Assembly (NCBI GenBank): GCA_963573385.1
Contig: CAUYLG010022269.1
Span: forward strand, 42,825 to 106,824
Length of the DNA stretch: 64,000 bases
Reading direction: 5' to 3'
Origin: Cacajao melanocephalus
Taxonomy: Eukaryota > Chordata > Mammalia > Primates > Pitheciidae
The position numbers were made by a program, and so were the translations under genes. The stretch's first letter is position 1, and every line of letters starts with the position of its first letter. The notes beneath the pieces were generated by a model. The model was not told where the DNA came from, did no database searches, and saw nothing but the letters and a program-made list of their open reading frames with translations. Positions 24,196-53,689 of this stretch are shown here, in pieces.

Positions 24196-25354
24196 GCATG
24201 GCTGATTTTTTTAAAAGTGTGACTTGCTTTACAGAAGTGGACTGATGACTGGTTACGTCATCTACATGGTGAAGCCTTTTGTGAAATTTGGAGGAAACTT
24301 GCTCAGGTTTCTCTCTTCTGCAGGCTGGTGGGTTTCAGTGCTGCCTTTTTTTCCCAGGTGCTGATCCAAGGCGCCCTCTGGGATGACATGTCCATCAGGT
24401 TCTTGTGAGGCTGGTGTGAGGGTCCCGCATTCTCTCATTGATGCTGGCATTTCCTGTTAAATCAGCAAGATCTTTCCTCCTCTTCCAGAAGTTCCTGTGA
24501 GTCACTCCTCTTTGTTAATTGCCATGGTTGTTGCTGGAAGCTCTACCCCAGGACGTCTGGAAGGAAGTAGCCAGGAAGGGCATGGCGGATGCTGCTGACC
24601 CTGCTGATGTCTCTACAGCTAAACATCCCCATGCCAGGCCCCAGCGTGCCCACTGCCTCTGCAGTGCCAGCCCAGCAAGAGGGGAAGCTGGAGACAGGGT
24701 GGGACCCCTTGTGGTTAAGGAGCCTTCACTTAGTAAATTTTACAAAACTGTGTGCTGCCCTTGGAAAGGGCTCTGCCATCTTCCCATGACTCCATCCCAC
24801 ACAGTGTGGACCTGCTGTGCCGGTGCATGGCATGGCCTGGGCTGGCACAAACCCTCCACAGGTCCACATGTTGGCAGTCCCAGGCTCGCTCCCCAGGCAA
24901 AGCCACTGGCCCCTTCTCACTTCCAGGGCTGATTTCTGGAGGCCGCACACCTTTGTTCTAAAATGTGTACCTGGGTTTGCTTTTAATCAGGTGTGGTAAA
25001 GCGGCAGATGTGGAGACAACTGCCTGCAAAGAAGACATATGTCATTTCCCAAGAGAAGGGGGCACAGCGCACAGGGCCACGGGGAGGTGGGGAGCCCCAG
25101 TTCGTGAGGCCTCTGCAGGAAGGGCAGACGCAGCAGGGTGGGCACTGCAGGGTGAGATCAGGATGAGGTTGGAGTTGGAAGGACCTCCCTGGCCCCTGGA
25201 CTCAGCAGCCCTGGTCAGCTGGTACCTCGCCCTGGGGTGACTGAGGGCAGAGACATTGGCATGGGGTGAGTGTGACAAGGAAGTTGGGCTCTGGGAGGGG
25301 TGGTCTCTCCAGGATCAAGACTCCCAAGGCCAGTGCATTAAGAGTACACAGAAC
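24196..25354. other. Intergenic DNA, nothing recognised
   Basis: No splice-bounded exon, RNA gene or identifiable element. Short open frames here are not supported by any family feature. Confidence 0.55.
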
Positions 25355-25662
25355 AGGCCAGGCGAGGTGGCTCATGGCTGTAATCCCAGCACTTTGGGAG
25401 ACAGAGCGGGGCAGATCACATGAGATCAGGAGTTCAAGACCAGTCTGGCCAACATGGTGAACCCCCATCTCTACTAAAAATACAAAAATTAGCCAGGCAT
25501 GGTGGCAGGTGCCTGTAATCCCAGGTACTCCAGAGGCTGAGGCAGGAGACTTGCTTGAACCCAGGAGACGGAGGTTGCGGTGAGCTGAGATTGCGCCACA
25601 CTGCACTCCAGCCTGAGTGACAGAGCCAGACTCTTTCTCAAAAAAAAAAAAAGGAAAAAAAT
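25355..25662 (+). mobile_element. Alu SINE
   Basis: Complete Alu from GGCCAGGCGAGGTGGCTCAT to a poly-A tail interrupted by GG (25640-25660). Confidence 0.93.
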
Positions 25663-26377
25663 GCAGTTAATAGTCAGGATGGACAAGAAGTAATGGGAAA
25701 AAAATTCTACCCACCTAGAGATATAAGCCAGATTTTTAAGACAAAACCAAGATTTTGTTTAAGAGGGAAAAAGAGAGAAGGAGGGATTACGCAGAGGACA
25801 GGGGCCGTCCTGGGGGCTGCTTCCCTCCCCTCCTTCCCTCTTATCAGCCAGAGACAGCAACTAAAAACGAGGGCTTAGGGCAGATCAGAGCCTAAACAGA
25901 AAGAAGGGATGGGGGTGGGGAGAAAGGGAAAAAAAACGATAACTACCCAGATACAAGCGGAGAAAATAAGGCCCAATTTTGCCTGTTATTTTCCCAAGAA
26001 AAAATGACGGGTGCCTCACGGTGGGTTTTCATAACCTCGAGGCTGCAGTCGCCCCTCAGGCCCCACACCCAGCACCCAGTAGGGTCCCCACCACTGACTC
26101 CCCAGCTCAGGAACTGGCCAGAGTGTGTCTCGCAGACGTGGCCTCTGCTCCGCCCGCCCGTGCCTGTTTCAGCCACAGTTCACCGCCACCTCCAAGGACA
26201 TGGCCCCGTTTCCAGGCTGCGCTGGGACCTCTGAAGCCCAGCCCTTCCTCCGAGGCGCGGGCCTACATCCGTGGAGGGTGCCCTCCTGCGGACACACACC
26301 CCAGTATCTTTTAGTTCTTTTTGGGTTCTGGTGGCAACGTATTCCTCTTTCCAAATTTTACATCCAAATAAAAAACA
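25663..26377. other. Intergenic DNA, nothing recognised
   Basis: A purine-rich section (about 25690-25960) followed by mixed unique sequence. No gene or named repeat recognised. Confidence 0.5.
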
Positions 26378-26672
26378 GCCAGGCACGGTGGCTCATGCCT
26401 GTAATCCCAGCACTTTGGGAGGCTGAGGGGAGGGTCAGTTGAGCGCAGGAGTTTGAAAACAGCCTGGGCAATACAGAGGGACCGTGTCCACAAACAATAA
26501 ATAAATAAAAAATTAGCCAGGCATGCGCACGCCTGCCGTCCCAGCTACTCAGGAGGCCGAGGTGGGAGGCTTACTTGAGCCTGGGAGGTCAAGGCTGCAG
26601 TGAGCTGTGATCGCGCCACTACATCCAACCTGGGGGACAGAGCGAGACCCTGGCTAAAAACAAAACAAAACA
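26378..26672 (+). mobile_element. Alu SINE, older type
   Basis: Two-armed Alu (AGCCAGGCACGGTGGCTCAT start, AAAACAAAACAAAAC tail) with features of an older subfamily, such as the GAGGTCAAGGCTGCAGTGAG right arm. Confidence 0.9.
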
Positions 26673-27976
26673 TTAAGCTCTTCAGGCACTCTTGCTAGTG
26701 CCCTGAGACTCCGCTGTAGAGGCGCTGGCAGCCTCTTCTTAGCCGGCTGGCATCTCTCAGCCTCCCCTGACAGCCGTAAGCTGCCCAGTGGCTTCTGATG
26801 CAGGAACCGGCTCCTCTTGGCCCTGTGCCATCCACTCTTAAACCCACAAGTGACTGGCTGCCACCAGTTCTCCTGGGACAGAGGCTGCCACAGACCCTGA
26901 GCCTCTGACCCCATCCGCAGCTGCTGGTATGTGCTGGGTCACAGGACCAGCACCCCATAAGCTCAGCTCTGCTGGTGAGGCCTCTCTAGGCAGGATAGAC
27001 CGGCGGCATTTTCCCCACGGTTATTATAAGCCATTGTGCCATTACCCGAAAGGTGTTGCCTGCAGGGTAGAGACCTGTGTGAATCTCTTACCTCACAGAG
27101 CCCCAAAATCTATATCAGGATTGCACGTGTCTCTGCACACGGCAAGGCCTTCCTCCTGGCCTGTCATGGCCAGGATGTGTGTCTCCCCACACCTCATTAA
27201 AACGAACCCGGGGGCACATTTTAGGACAATCTTCCAACCTCTCCTGAGGTCACTAGAGCCTCTTCTGTGTGAGATCCCCTCCACTTCCCCTTCTAGGAAC
27301 ACCGGGGTTACACTCAGGGCCCACCGGATAACCGGGATCAGCTCTGCGTCTTGGATGCTTCGCTAACACACCTGCAGGCGCTTGCCATGTGAGGTGATGG
27401 GCACAGGCCTGGCCAGGACCGAGGGCGTCTGCGGGCGGCTCTCCTTCCCTCTCGCTCCGCTGTCCCTCACGACACCTGAGCTGCTGGTGCTGTGAATATG
27501 TGAAACCCTGTACCGTGGTTGTTTTATGTGGTTATGATTCATTAGGTTTATGCACAATGTAACCTTTCTGCTGCTTTCGTTGGGGCTCATAAAATCACAC
27601 CCCGGAGTGAAGGCCTTGGAAGCCAGGCCTGCTCCTGCCCCATCTCTAGCTCCTCATTCTCCCAGACGGGTCGTAGAATCCTGAACCCCTTTTCCCCAAA
27701 GCCAGCCACGAACCTGAAAGTATGACTAACTTTTCCTCCGCCTGTGTAAAAACTGGCCGTGAAGGAATTCTCTGGCCTCCCTTGTTTATAGGTGGTCAGA
27801 CCCTTATTCCAGGGGGTCGTGCCCCCACCCAGCAGGAAGGAGGGCTGCAGAGAGAGGCTGCCAGGTGGGCCTCGCTGGGCTCCTGCAGTCTGTTAGCCTG
27901 TTGGTCTCTCAGGTCTTACCCTTTCATTCAGTCCTATTTCAAGAACCACAGAATCCAAGTATAAAAATGCAGTTTC
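26673..27976. other. Intergenic DNA, nothing recognised
   Basis: About 1.3 kb of mostly unique sequence. Nothing gene-like was identified on either strand. Confidence 0.55.
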
Positions 27977-29808
<1,832 letters not shown>

Positions 29809-29809
29809 G

Positions 29810-30068
29810 GCGAGGGGCAGTGGTGCATGCCTGTAATCCCAGCACTCTGGAAGCCTGAGGTGGGCAGATCATGAAGTCAAGAGATTGAGACCATCCTGGC
29901 TAACATGGTGAAACCCCATCTCTACTAAAAATAGAAAAGGCACAAGCCTGTAGTCCCAGCTACTGGGGAGGCTGAGGCAGGAGAACTGCTTAAACCTGGG
30001 AGGTGGGGGTGCAGTGAGCCAAGATCACACCACTGCCCTCCAGCCTGGGCGACAGAGGGAGACTCCGT
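29810..30068 (+). mobile_element. Alu SINE
   Basis: Alu from GGGCGAGGGGCAGTGGTGCA to GAGACTCCGTCTCT. Its middle linker is shortened and its tail has been replaced by a CT repeat. Confidence 0.9.
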
Positions 30069-30094
30069 CTCTCTCTCTCTCTCTCTCTCTCTCT
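30067..30094 (+). repeat. (CT)n microsatellite at Alu tail
   Basis: An uninterrupted CT run extends the GTCTCT end of the preceding Alu. Confidence 0.95.
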
Positions 30095-30480
30095 AAAATG
30101 AAGCAAGACCAAGTGTATCATTCGATAAATTTTGAGTAAGTTTCATGAGATTTTAGGTCTTTTTTCAATGTTTTCATTTTGAAAAATTTCAAACTCACAG
30201 AAAAGTTACAATACCAGTACGTAGTTTCCACTCAGGTCCGCCAATGGTTAACATTTGCTGCCTTTGCTTTAATCTCACTGTCTCTGTTTGTAATCTAAAT
30301 GATTGGTTTTGCTTTAATTTCCAGAGCCATTTTGGGTACAGACCTAATGACTCTTCACCTCTAAACACTTCAGCATGGATCGCAAATGAACAAAAAACTC
30401 TCCATTCACAACTGTGATGCAATCATTGAGTCATTTAATAATTCTGGAGTTTATCATTGGCAGAATTTTATTACACAGTA
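30095..30480 (+). mobile_element. Old L1-like 3' sequence (probable)
   Basis: Phrases such as GAAAAATTTCAAACTCACAG, AAGTTACAATACCAGTACGT and TAAACACTTCAGCATGGATC resemble a known old L1 3'-end pattern. Strongly diverged, so the family is uncertain. Confidence 0.45.
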
Positions 30481-31277
30481 TACAAAACATATTTCCAGTT
30501 GTGAATGTCCCCATCGTGCGCGTTATAATCCTTTTGTCCTGACCCGGGATCCATTCCAGCACTGTGCAGTGAGGACTTCTGTCTGTTTTCGTTTTGTTTG
30601 TTTTACCTTCCTCCAGGGAAGGTTTACTTTGCTTCCGGCAGGTGTCCAGGTGAGCGGCTCACCTTAATTCTCTCAGGGCTTGAGGTGATTTAAGGCGGGC
30701 CTTGGTCCCTGCAAAGACAATTCTGTTTCTGGTTCAGCTTTGCTTTTAGGGGATAGCCCTTTGGGGTCCCAGGGAAAGCCCAAAGTCTCTCTCTACCAGG
30801 CCTCCCTGCCTGAGCCTCGACTTTAGTCCTGTGGCCCCAGTGTGCGGAGCACGGCAGCGTCTCGCCAGGTCGCGTGTGGCTGGGACACACGGCAGGGCTG
30901 TGGAGTGCCGGCCCCGTCCCCTCCCGTCTGGGCCCTGCAGAGCCTCCCGGCCCCGCAGCTCCAGTGCCCCGGACGGTTCTGTGTGGCCTCCCCGGCTCTG
31001 ATAGCTGCTGTCAGGAGGCGGCTGGTCTGAAACAATTCAGCCTCCGTTGCTGCGTCCTGCGCTACCGTGTGGGACTGGGGGTTTCTTACTGTGTTTTCAG
31101 TCCTCTGACGCTTTGAGGAATTGTTTTTAAAGCGGTTTATCTACCATCTTTGTTGTTTTCACTGGGGTGTTGGACTGAGCGTCTTACCCACTGTTCCTGG
31201 AGACAATTCTGTGCAGGCATGTTTTTCTCGCCTTTCCCTCCAATTCTTAGCTTTCAATTTTTCATTGAATTTTGTCC

Positions 31278-31312
<35 letters not shown>

Positions 31313-31557
31313 ACGTTTTTCCTCCGTGCTAATTTGGAATATATACACGCCATTTCTCTTTTAAATGGCTAATCATGACATTTCACCTTGCAATTTTAAC
31401 ATAAGAAGAAGTAATGTTAAGCAAATATTTTAATCCCTCTCCCCAAAATAAAAAGACCCAGAACGCTGTCACTCTAATAATCTGCCTCCCAACTTACAGG
31501 GGATCATTGTCCAATATTTTCGTTTTGTTAGTAAACTGTTCTTTTTCTTTTCTTTTC
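30481..31557. other. Intergenic DNA with a (TG)n microsatellite
   Basis: Mostly unique sequence. A (TG)n run of about 31 bp lies at 31280-31310. No exon or RNA gene recognised. Confidence 0.6.
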
Positions 31558-31858
31558 TGTTTTAGAGATGGGTCTCCATTTGTCAATGAGGCTGGAGTGC
31601 AGTGGTGTGATCCAGCTCGCCTCAGCCTTGAACTCCCAGGCTCAAGCAGTCTCCCACCTCAATTTTGTGAGTAGCTGGGACTCACAGGCATATGGTATCA
31701 CATCTGGCTAATTTAAAAATATATGTATTTTTTGTACAGTTGGGGTCTTGGTACGTTGCCCAGGCTGATCTCAAACTCTGGGCCTCAAATGATCCTCCAG
31801 CGTTGGCCTGCAATCCGAAAGTGCTGGGACTGCAGGTGTGAGCCACTGCGCCCAGCCT
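31558..31858 (-). mobile_element. Old Alu SINE, antisense
   Basis: Diverged antisense Alu (TTTTAGAGATGGGTCTCCAT start, GCCACTGCGCCCAGCC end), with AluJ-like wording such as CTTGAACTCCCAGGCTCAAG. Confidence 0.85.
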
Positions 31859-31921
31859 GTTCTTTCCATTGTTATTATTTTCATACAGTGTTTGCTTGGA
31901 TTCACACATGCATGCTGGACT

Positions 31922-32226
31922 ACAGTTGTCCTGTGGTATCCTCAGGGTACTGGTTCCGGGACCCTCAGAGACACCAAAATTTGCAGGTGCTCGAGTACCT
32001 GATATAAAATGGTGTAGTATTTGCACATTACCTACACACATCCTGCTGTGTACTTTAAATCAAGATTACTTATAATCCCTAATGCAATGGAAATACTCTG
32101 TAAATAGCTGTTATACTGTATTATTTTAAAATTTGTATTTTTTGTATTGCTTTGGCTTAAAAAAATATTTTCAGTCTGCTTGACTGAATCCACGGATGTG
32201 AAGCCAAGTGTAAGGAAGGCCCAGTG
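31922..32226 (+). mobile_element. MER2/Tigger-like DNA transposon remnant
   Basis: The phrase ACAGTTGTCCTGTGGTATCC opens the element. GATATAAAATGGTGTAGTAT, TTGCACATTACCTACACACA and ACTTTAAATCAAGATTACTT follow in the order expected of non-autonomous Tc1/mariner-Tigger (MER2-type) elements. It ends with GAATCCACGGATGTGAAGCC near the terminal inverted repeat. No transposase frame is present. Confidence 0.72.
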
Positions 32227-32267
32227 TGCTCTTCTGGGATCATTCTCCTTCTTCCTAAAGTGCACGC

Positions 32268-32405
32268 TTTACTTGGGAGGCTGAGGCGAGAGAATCGCTG
32301 GAGCTCTGGAGGCGGAGGTTGCAGTGAGCTGAGATGGCGCCACTGCACTCCAGCCTGGGCGACAGAGCAAGAGTCTGTCTCAGAACACAAAAACAGAAAA
32401 ACAAG
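32268..32405 (+). mobile_element. Alu right-arm fragment
   Basis: Begins at ACTTGGGAGGCTGAGGCG and runs to an A-rich CAGAACACAAAAACAG tail. The left arm is missing. Confidence 0.88.
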
Positions 32406-32499
32406 ACAATAATGGCTCAACTCACGTAGCGCCAACGGGCCAAGCTTTCTTCTGAGCGCTTTCCTCAGAGCAACCCCTGAGGCCTGCCAGGAAGCGGGG

Positions 32500-47843
<15,344 letters not shown>

Positions 47844-48000
47844 ACCTGTGCTGAGCCCCGATGGGCTGCACCTCTGCAGCAGTCAGCTGGCCGGGCTCCC
47901 CTGCTGCCCTCCACCCTCCGCCACCCCGCTTTACAAAATACTTTTATATTTTATTTTTTTCTTTCATGTCTTGGTACCAACACCCCCTTTAAAGTGGCTT
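47844..48000 (+). terminator. IDUA: IDUA 3'UTR, 3' end unresolved
   Basis: Short 3'UTR after TGA (47841-47843). A T-rich stretch (TTTTATATTTTATTTTTTTC) lies at about 47941-47962. I see no exact AATAAA before it, so a variant signal is implied and the site is uncertain. Confidence 0.45.
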
Positions 48001-50161
48001 TACACTCAGTCTCAGGCTGAGGTCTTAGGCACATTTAGGGGTGGCCACAAGGGTAAACCCCAGCAGCTGAACCCCTGAGTACCCACCTGGAGCAAGGCCT
48101 CTTTCCTCCCGGTTCCCGCTCAGACCGCCCCCAATCCGATACCGGAAGTGTGTTGAGCCCCTGGAGGGCTGGGGGCCTGTCCCTGGGCCAGGCTGGGGAG
48201 CCAGCTCAGCCCTGCCCACCCAGGAGTTTCTGGGATCCTTTGCTTTCCTGCTTGTTCTGCAGAGTGGGGAGCTGAGGCCCCATGAGGGAAGACCCCTGTA
48301 CCCCAGCATGGTGGAGGGTGGGGTGGGGGCACCCCTTGCAGCCCAGGCCGTGGCCAGCAGAAGGGAACAGCAGTGTCCACCATGGCCTGTGTCTCCCCAC
48401 CACAGACTGTCCTGGCTCCAGATTTGAGATGTGGCAGGGCCAGATTAGGACAATTTGGTGACTGTTTACAGAGATGGAGGCAGGGTGCCAGGAAGCCACA
48501 GGGCAGGGTTGCCCCCAGGAGCACTCACCAGTCCAGGCAGGGCTGGGTGCCCTGGTGAGGAGCAGGGACCTTCTACCCAGGGCTGTGGCCAGGAGCCCGA
48601 GAACCAAGGCCCCTCTCTCTCTCTTCCCTTGCTCCAGCAGCCTCCCAGGGCCACCCATGGCGGCACTCAGCCAGAGGGCTGGGGCACAGGGACCCCACAA
48701 GTTACTCTGGAGGCTGTCTGGGGCTCTGGTGGGGGTGGGGGGGTGAGCCCACTGGCTTCACTGTATCTCCCAAAGCCCATGTCCCTTGCCTGCTACCAAC
48801 CAACGTGGGTCCCCAAGGTGCTGGGGTGGGACAGAGACCCCACGAGGGACCCTCCCCTCACTCTTGGACCTGGGTGTTGTGGCTTTTGGCAAAAATAGCC
48901 ACATATATTCCAAGTTTATCACTCAGCTGGGATTCCTGGTGTGAGCCTGGCCTCCAGGGTGGGAGGCTGGACCCTCCTCTGGAGGCAAGGTAGAGGTCAG
49001 CAGGGGTTCCTGAGGCCCCTTGGCGCTGCACCAGTCTTGGCTGAATGGCAAAGCTGCATCTCTCTCCTTCCCCGTGAGGCTCTGTCTCCGTCGCCTTCCC
49101 TGACGGCCACCAGCTTGCCAACAAGTCCCCACCCTCCAGTCTCGCTGATGGGGTCACTTTGGCCTTTGCTGAGAATGGGTCAGGCCTGAGGCTGTGCCAA
49201 GAACCAGGGAACCCCACACTGGCCGTCAGCTTACAGACTTTGTCCCTGCCACTGGGCACTGTATGCCTGGGTCACTGGAGCAGTCGCTGGGTGACAGGAT
49301 GAGACCGCATTTGATGTCCCCTGTCCATAGGACCTCCAGAGAGTGGATGCCCTCTGGACAAATGCAGGCACCTCTGTGGGATGCAGGACCCTCACTCTGC
49401 CTGTTCTGCCAGCCCAGGGCTTGCCTCTTCCCCAGTTGCCTTGTTCCCGAGCTTCTCATCTTTATTTCCCGAGTCTGGTCAACCTGTTCATGGATGCTGC
49501 CCGCGGTGGAGCCGAGGGTAGCTGGATGTGCCACCTTGGTTCTGCCATGGGGCGCCTCTTCTGTCTTCCAGGGCCAGGCCCCCCGGCTATGATGCCGTAC
49601 CTGTCCCCTTCCGGGTGACAGCATGCACCCTGCATCCATAAACCGCGTCTGCACTTTCCCTTCTCGTCCGGAGGCTGGGAGGACGCTTGTCATGAAGCCC
49701 TCAGTGTGGGCTGAGACCTGGGCAGCAATTCAGGAGAAGCAGTTTCATGGGAGCTCTGGTCTTTTGCCCGCAGGACTGACTTCCAGACGTACTGGGGCCG
49801 AGCCTGCAGTTCTTAGGTAGACACTGCAAGGCCTTGGCTCTTCCTGGGTGGGTGAGTCACATGGCCACTGAGTGCTATTAGACCTCGCCAGGGTGGACAG
49901 GCAGCTCAGAGCTGCTTTCCAAGTGACCGGAGGAAATGGGCTTTGCCTGGGGTGCAAGATTGGGCTTGCTGGGGGCATGACACTTCTGCCAGACACTCTG
50001 GGCATGGCCGGGCCTGCTGGGCACCCACACTTGTAGCAGGTGGAGCTGTCACAGCCTGGACCGGCTGCGGGGCTTCTGGCCAACATTACCTGCTGTCCAG
50101 GGAATGGGTGGGAGCGGGACCGCTTGGGTGTGCACGCTGCTCCCCAAGCCCAGATCCACCC
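48001..50161. other. Intergenic DNA downstream of IDUA
   Basis: About 2.2 kb of unique sequence with no recognisable exon, RNA gene or repeat family. Confidence 0.55.
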
Positions 50162-50360
50162 GAGACGGAGTCTCACTTTGTCACCCAGGCTGGAGTGCAG
50201 TGGTGTGATCTTGGCTCACTGCAACCTTCTCCTCCTGGGTTCAGGCAATTCTGCCTCAGCCTCCCAAGTGGCTTCGATTACAGGTGGCTGCTACCACACC
50301 AGCCTAATTTTTGTATTTTTAGTAGAGACGGGGCTGGTCCCGAACTCCTGACCTCAGGTG
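50162..50360 (-). mobile_element. Truncated Alu SINE, antisense
   Basis: Antisense Alu from GAGACGGAGTCTCACTTTGT to CTGACCTCAGGTGGCC, with the final segment (the Alu 5' end) missing. Confidence 0.9.
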
Positions 50361-51700
50361 GCCCTTGTGTCAGATAAGTGCCCACCATATGTGCAGACTT
50401 TCTGCTTAGAAACCGGCCTGCCCATCCGCTCTTCCCAGAGCCATGGGTGTCATTGGTCATCTCCTCACTGCTGCAGACCGAGAGGGTACTCCAGAAATGT
50501 GTGTGTGCCTGAGCTGTCAGGACCTGGTCAGAGCCAGCTCTGATGCCACACCTTTCTGGCTGGGGCCTCTGGGACCTGCTGCTGCTGCTCCTGGCGCACT
50601 GGATGCAGGCCCCTGCAGGGTGTGGGGAGGCCTAGCTCCCACCTCTGTGCACAGGCTGGGTTGAGTCCAGGCCAGCGACCACTGGCTCTGTCCAGAAGCT
50701 CGGGCTGGTGGCTGAGACCCCAGTGCTGGCGACTGTCCTGGGGAGTGAGGCGGCCAGTCCGTCAGACCCACATTTTGTATTTTGTGTGAACTTGGATCTG
50801 CCCCTGTGATGTTCCCCAGGCGGCTGCTGCTGGTACGGATGTACCTTCCTCTCCTTGGCGCGCCCCTTGGTGTGGCCGTGCGGGAGTCTAATCTGGGGCC
50901 AGTCCTGGGCAGAGCAGCATGGGCACAGACACAGACAGCACTCTTGCAGGGGGTGGCCCGGCTGGGGACTCAGCGCCCTTCCCCATGCCCACCTGCCCTG
51001 TGCCCGCCTGCCCTGTGCCCTCTGTGTCTCAGGTCCCTCCTTGCCCTGCACCTGCTGGTTTCTCAGCAGATAAGGGCCCCTTTGGGGTGAAGCCCTCAGT
51101 GGGGCTTGGGCACTCGGCGCTGGCCCTGTTTGTCCTGCCTGTGGCCGAGGAGCCAAGCCACAGGCGCTGGGCCCCGCTGCCCTCACAGCTGTCTCACCTT
51201 TTCAGAGGGAGAAGCCAGGGTCAGTCACCCCATCTCAGAATCACTCCTGTTGCCGTGGCAACCCACCTCCCAGTCTCTGACCCTTGTCCTCCACCCGTGC
51301 CTCCTCCCATGCCTCTGTGGGGGTGGGGAGGGGTCAGGAGGGGCAGTTTGAGGAACTGCGAAACAATTTCCCCACCGAAAGCTTAGACCTGGCTCCGAAA
51401 ATTTGTCACCTGACCCCAGGACCCCATCTGCAGGTTCTGTGTCCTGGGCCACTCAGGCACCGATGACCTCAGGGCCCAGAGGGGTAGGGGCAGTGGGTGG
51501 CAAGGAGGCCGCTCTGAGCCTAGGCCCGAACCATAATTGGGGGCGTGGCAGATTCCATTGGGGGTAGGGGGACTCCCTTTCCTTGACCCCACCCACACTG
51601 GGACCTTACCGCATGGATGAGACCTGGCCTGCCCGCCAGGGTGAACACCCCAACTGTAGGGCTGTTGGCCCCACAGGGTCGTGGGGTGTCCCTTATGGTG
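50361..51700. other. Intergenic DNA, nothing recognised
   Basis: GC-rich unique sequence. No gene was identified on either strand. Confidence 0.5.
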
Positions 51701-52758
51701 TGCTGAAGTGCAGGGTCCAAGAAGTAAAGAGACAGGATACTGAAGAACTGGAAAAGAGCACCTGGACTCAGGGGGCCACGGGCCACCTATGAGTGGGGAC
51801 AGGCAAGGCCCCGAACACGTGGAAGCGTCTGTATTTATTAGGTACAAGCAGGAGGAAGGGTCGTGAGTGAGGTCATCATGTATAGGCTTAGTGATAGGGT
51901 AGACATAATCATGTGAGTTACAGGTGAGGAGGCCACCCCATTATGTCACCTGGGCAGAGAGGTGGGCCATGCACAGCAGGGGGCCGTGCCATGTGCAGTA
52001 GTAGAAGGTCATGTACAGAAAAGGGGTCCACCCCCATTAGGTCACCGAGGCAAGGAGGTGGGCTGTGTGCAGCAGGTGTCATGCGCAACACTTCTTATCT
52101 GGGGGCTGGAGACTTCAAAGGGTTTCTAATGGATACGGTGAGCTTAATGCAGTGGGAGCTGACAGACTCGTGCTCTTCTCTTAGGATATTTATGGGAGGA
52201 TGATTTGTGCTAGCACAGAAGCGAGAAAAGACTGACAGGGTGTACAGTCGCTGTGACTGGGTCACACCAGAGGGGTTCTTCTCCCTCAGTTATTTGCGGG
52301 ATCTCAGTCCTGAGGCCGACTTTCCACAGGAACTGGATGCAAGGTACTACAACTCCTTTATCAGGAGGAGAGGCTCTTGCTCCAAGCCTGCCGTACAGCG
52401 TATGCCCTTTCAGGCAGGGACGCCACTGCCTGGGTCTTTGGTTCTGGTCCTGGTCTGGCTGTTTTCCCATGTACTGCTTCCGCTCTGTGACTGCTCTAGG
52501 CATTCCTCCTACTACAAACTACTATATGGTTATATGGAAGGATTCTATAAATCAGCACTAAATGTGTCGGTACAGCTCCGACTACATCCGTTATGTGATT
52601 ATATAGAAAGATTATATGGAAATAAGTATGATTATATATATAAGCTAGATATAGTAAGCAGTAAGTTATATGATTATATAGAAAGATTATATGGTACTAA
52701 GTATGATTGTATATATATAAGCTACATATAAGTAAGCATTGAGTTATACTCCAGGCAC
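51701..52758 (-). mobile_element. ERV LTR, antisense (probable solo)
   Basis: Read on the minus strand this starts TGCCTGGAGTATAACTC and passes through an AT-rich U3 with several TATATATA stretches. It then has a poly(A) signal (CTAATAAATACAGACGC, plus about 51829-51843) and ends ...CTTGGACCCTGCACTTCAGCA at 51701. The TG...CA ends and signal order fit a roughly 1-kb LTR. No obvious target-site duplication was seen and the family is unassigned. Confidence 0.62.
52591..52742. repeat. 75-bp AT-rich tandem duplication
   Basis: Two copies (52591-52665 and 52666-52742) share GATTATATAGAAAGATTATA and AAGTATGATT followed by TATATATATAAGCTA. A partial third copy lies near 52521-52550. Located within the putative LTR U3. 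Confidence 0.88.
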
Positions 52759-53190
52759 TAATTGTGCCTGGGGTCTGCACAGTTCTCCTTCCTTGGTGCC
52801 CATGGGGGGTGTTACCCACACCCAACACCAGGTCAGGAATCCCTGCTGCAGCCTCCTGGCCAAGGGGTCCCACCTGGGCTGAAGAGAGGCGCCTCCCCAC
52901 CAAGGCCCAGGCTGGGCCCTGCACACCCCACACAGCAGCCCTGTTCTCTTGCTTCCATGCCCTGGTGCAGCCCGTCTCTTGGGGCCTTGGTGCCTGGCTT
53001 ATAGGATAGCAATTCCTCTAGGGCTACAAGGGAGGGGCAGAGGGAAGCCACAGACAGGCCCTGGGTGCCTCACTGCCCAGCACGGCTGCCCATGGCCCCA
53101 CCACTGCTGCCCAGGGCACTGCACTTGGTACAGCAGCAGAAATGCCAGCAGAGTCACCTGGAGCTCGACCACGGCCTGAAGGTGTCACAC
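52759..53190. other. Intergenic DNA, nothing recognised
   Basis: Unique GC-rich sequence between the LTR and the minisatellite. Confidence 0.5.
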
Positions 53191-53492
53191 AGGCCAGGTC
53201 CCTCCGGGTGGAGATGTGTAGAGATGGCACAGGCTGGGTCCTCCAGGTGGAGATGTGGTGAGGTGGCACAGGCCGGGCACCTCTGGGTGGAGATGTGTAG
53301 AGATGGCACAGGCCAGCTCCTCCAGGTGGAGATGTGTAGAGATGGCACAGGCCGGGCACCTCCGGGTGGAGATATGTAGAGATGGCACAGGCCAGGTCCC
53401 TCTGGGTGGAGATGTGTAGAGATGGCAAAGGCTGGGTCCTCCAGGTGGAGATGTGGTGAGGTGGCACAGGCTGGGCCCCTCCAGGTGGAGAG
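53191..53492 (+). repeat. 40-bp minisatellite, about 7.5 copies
   Basis: Units of about 39-41 bp contain GGTGGAGATGTGTAGAGATG and GCACAGGC. Alternate units carry GTGGTGAGGTGGCACAGG, suggesting a higher-order pattern. Apparent reading frames rich in LHIST-like repeats on the minus strand come from this periodicity. Confidence 0.93.
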
Positions 53493-53689
53493 ATGGGCCC
53501 AGCCTTCAGCCCCAAGCCATTTCAGCCGGGCCTGGCCAGTGTCCTCTCTGGCCTTGGGCAGGGAGGGATACGGCTTGGGCTCAGGAGTCCATGTCTGTGG
53601 GGACAGGTGCCAGTCACAGAGGGGTGCTGGGGAGTTTGGGCTGCAGGATCCCCTCGGCCTGCCCAGCCCAGGAGCTCTGAGCCCTTCTT

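Noticed and set aside
53024..53515. LHIST-rich repeat protein frame
   Set aside because: Produced by the 40-bp minisatellite periodicity.
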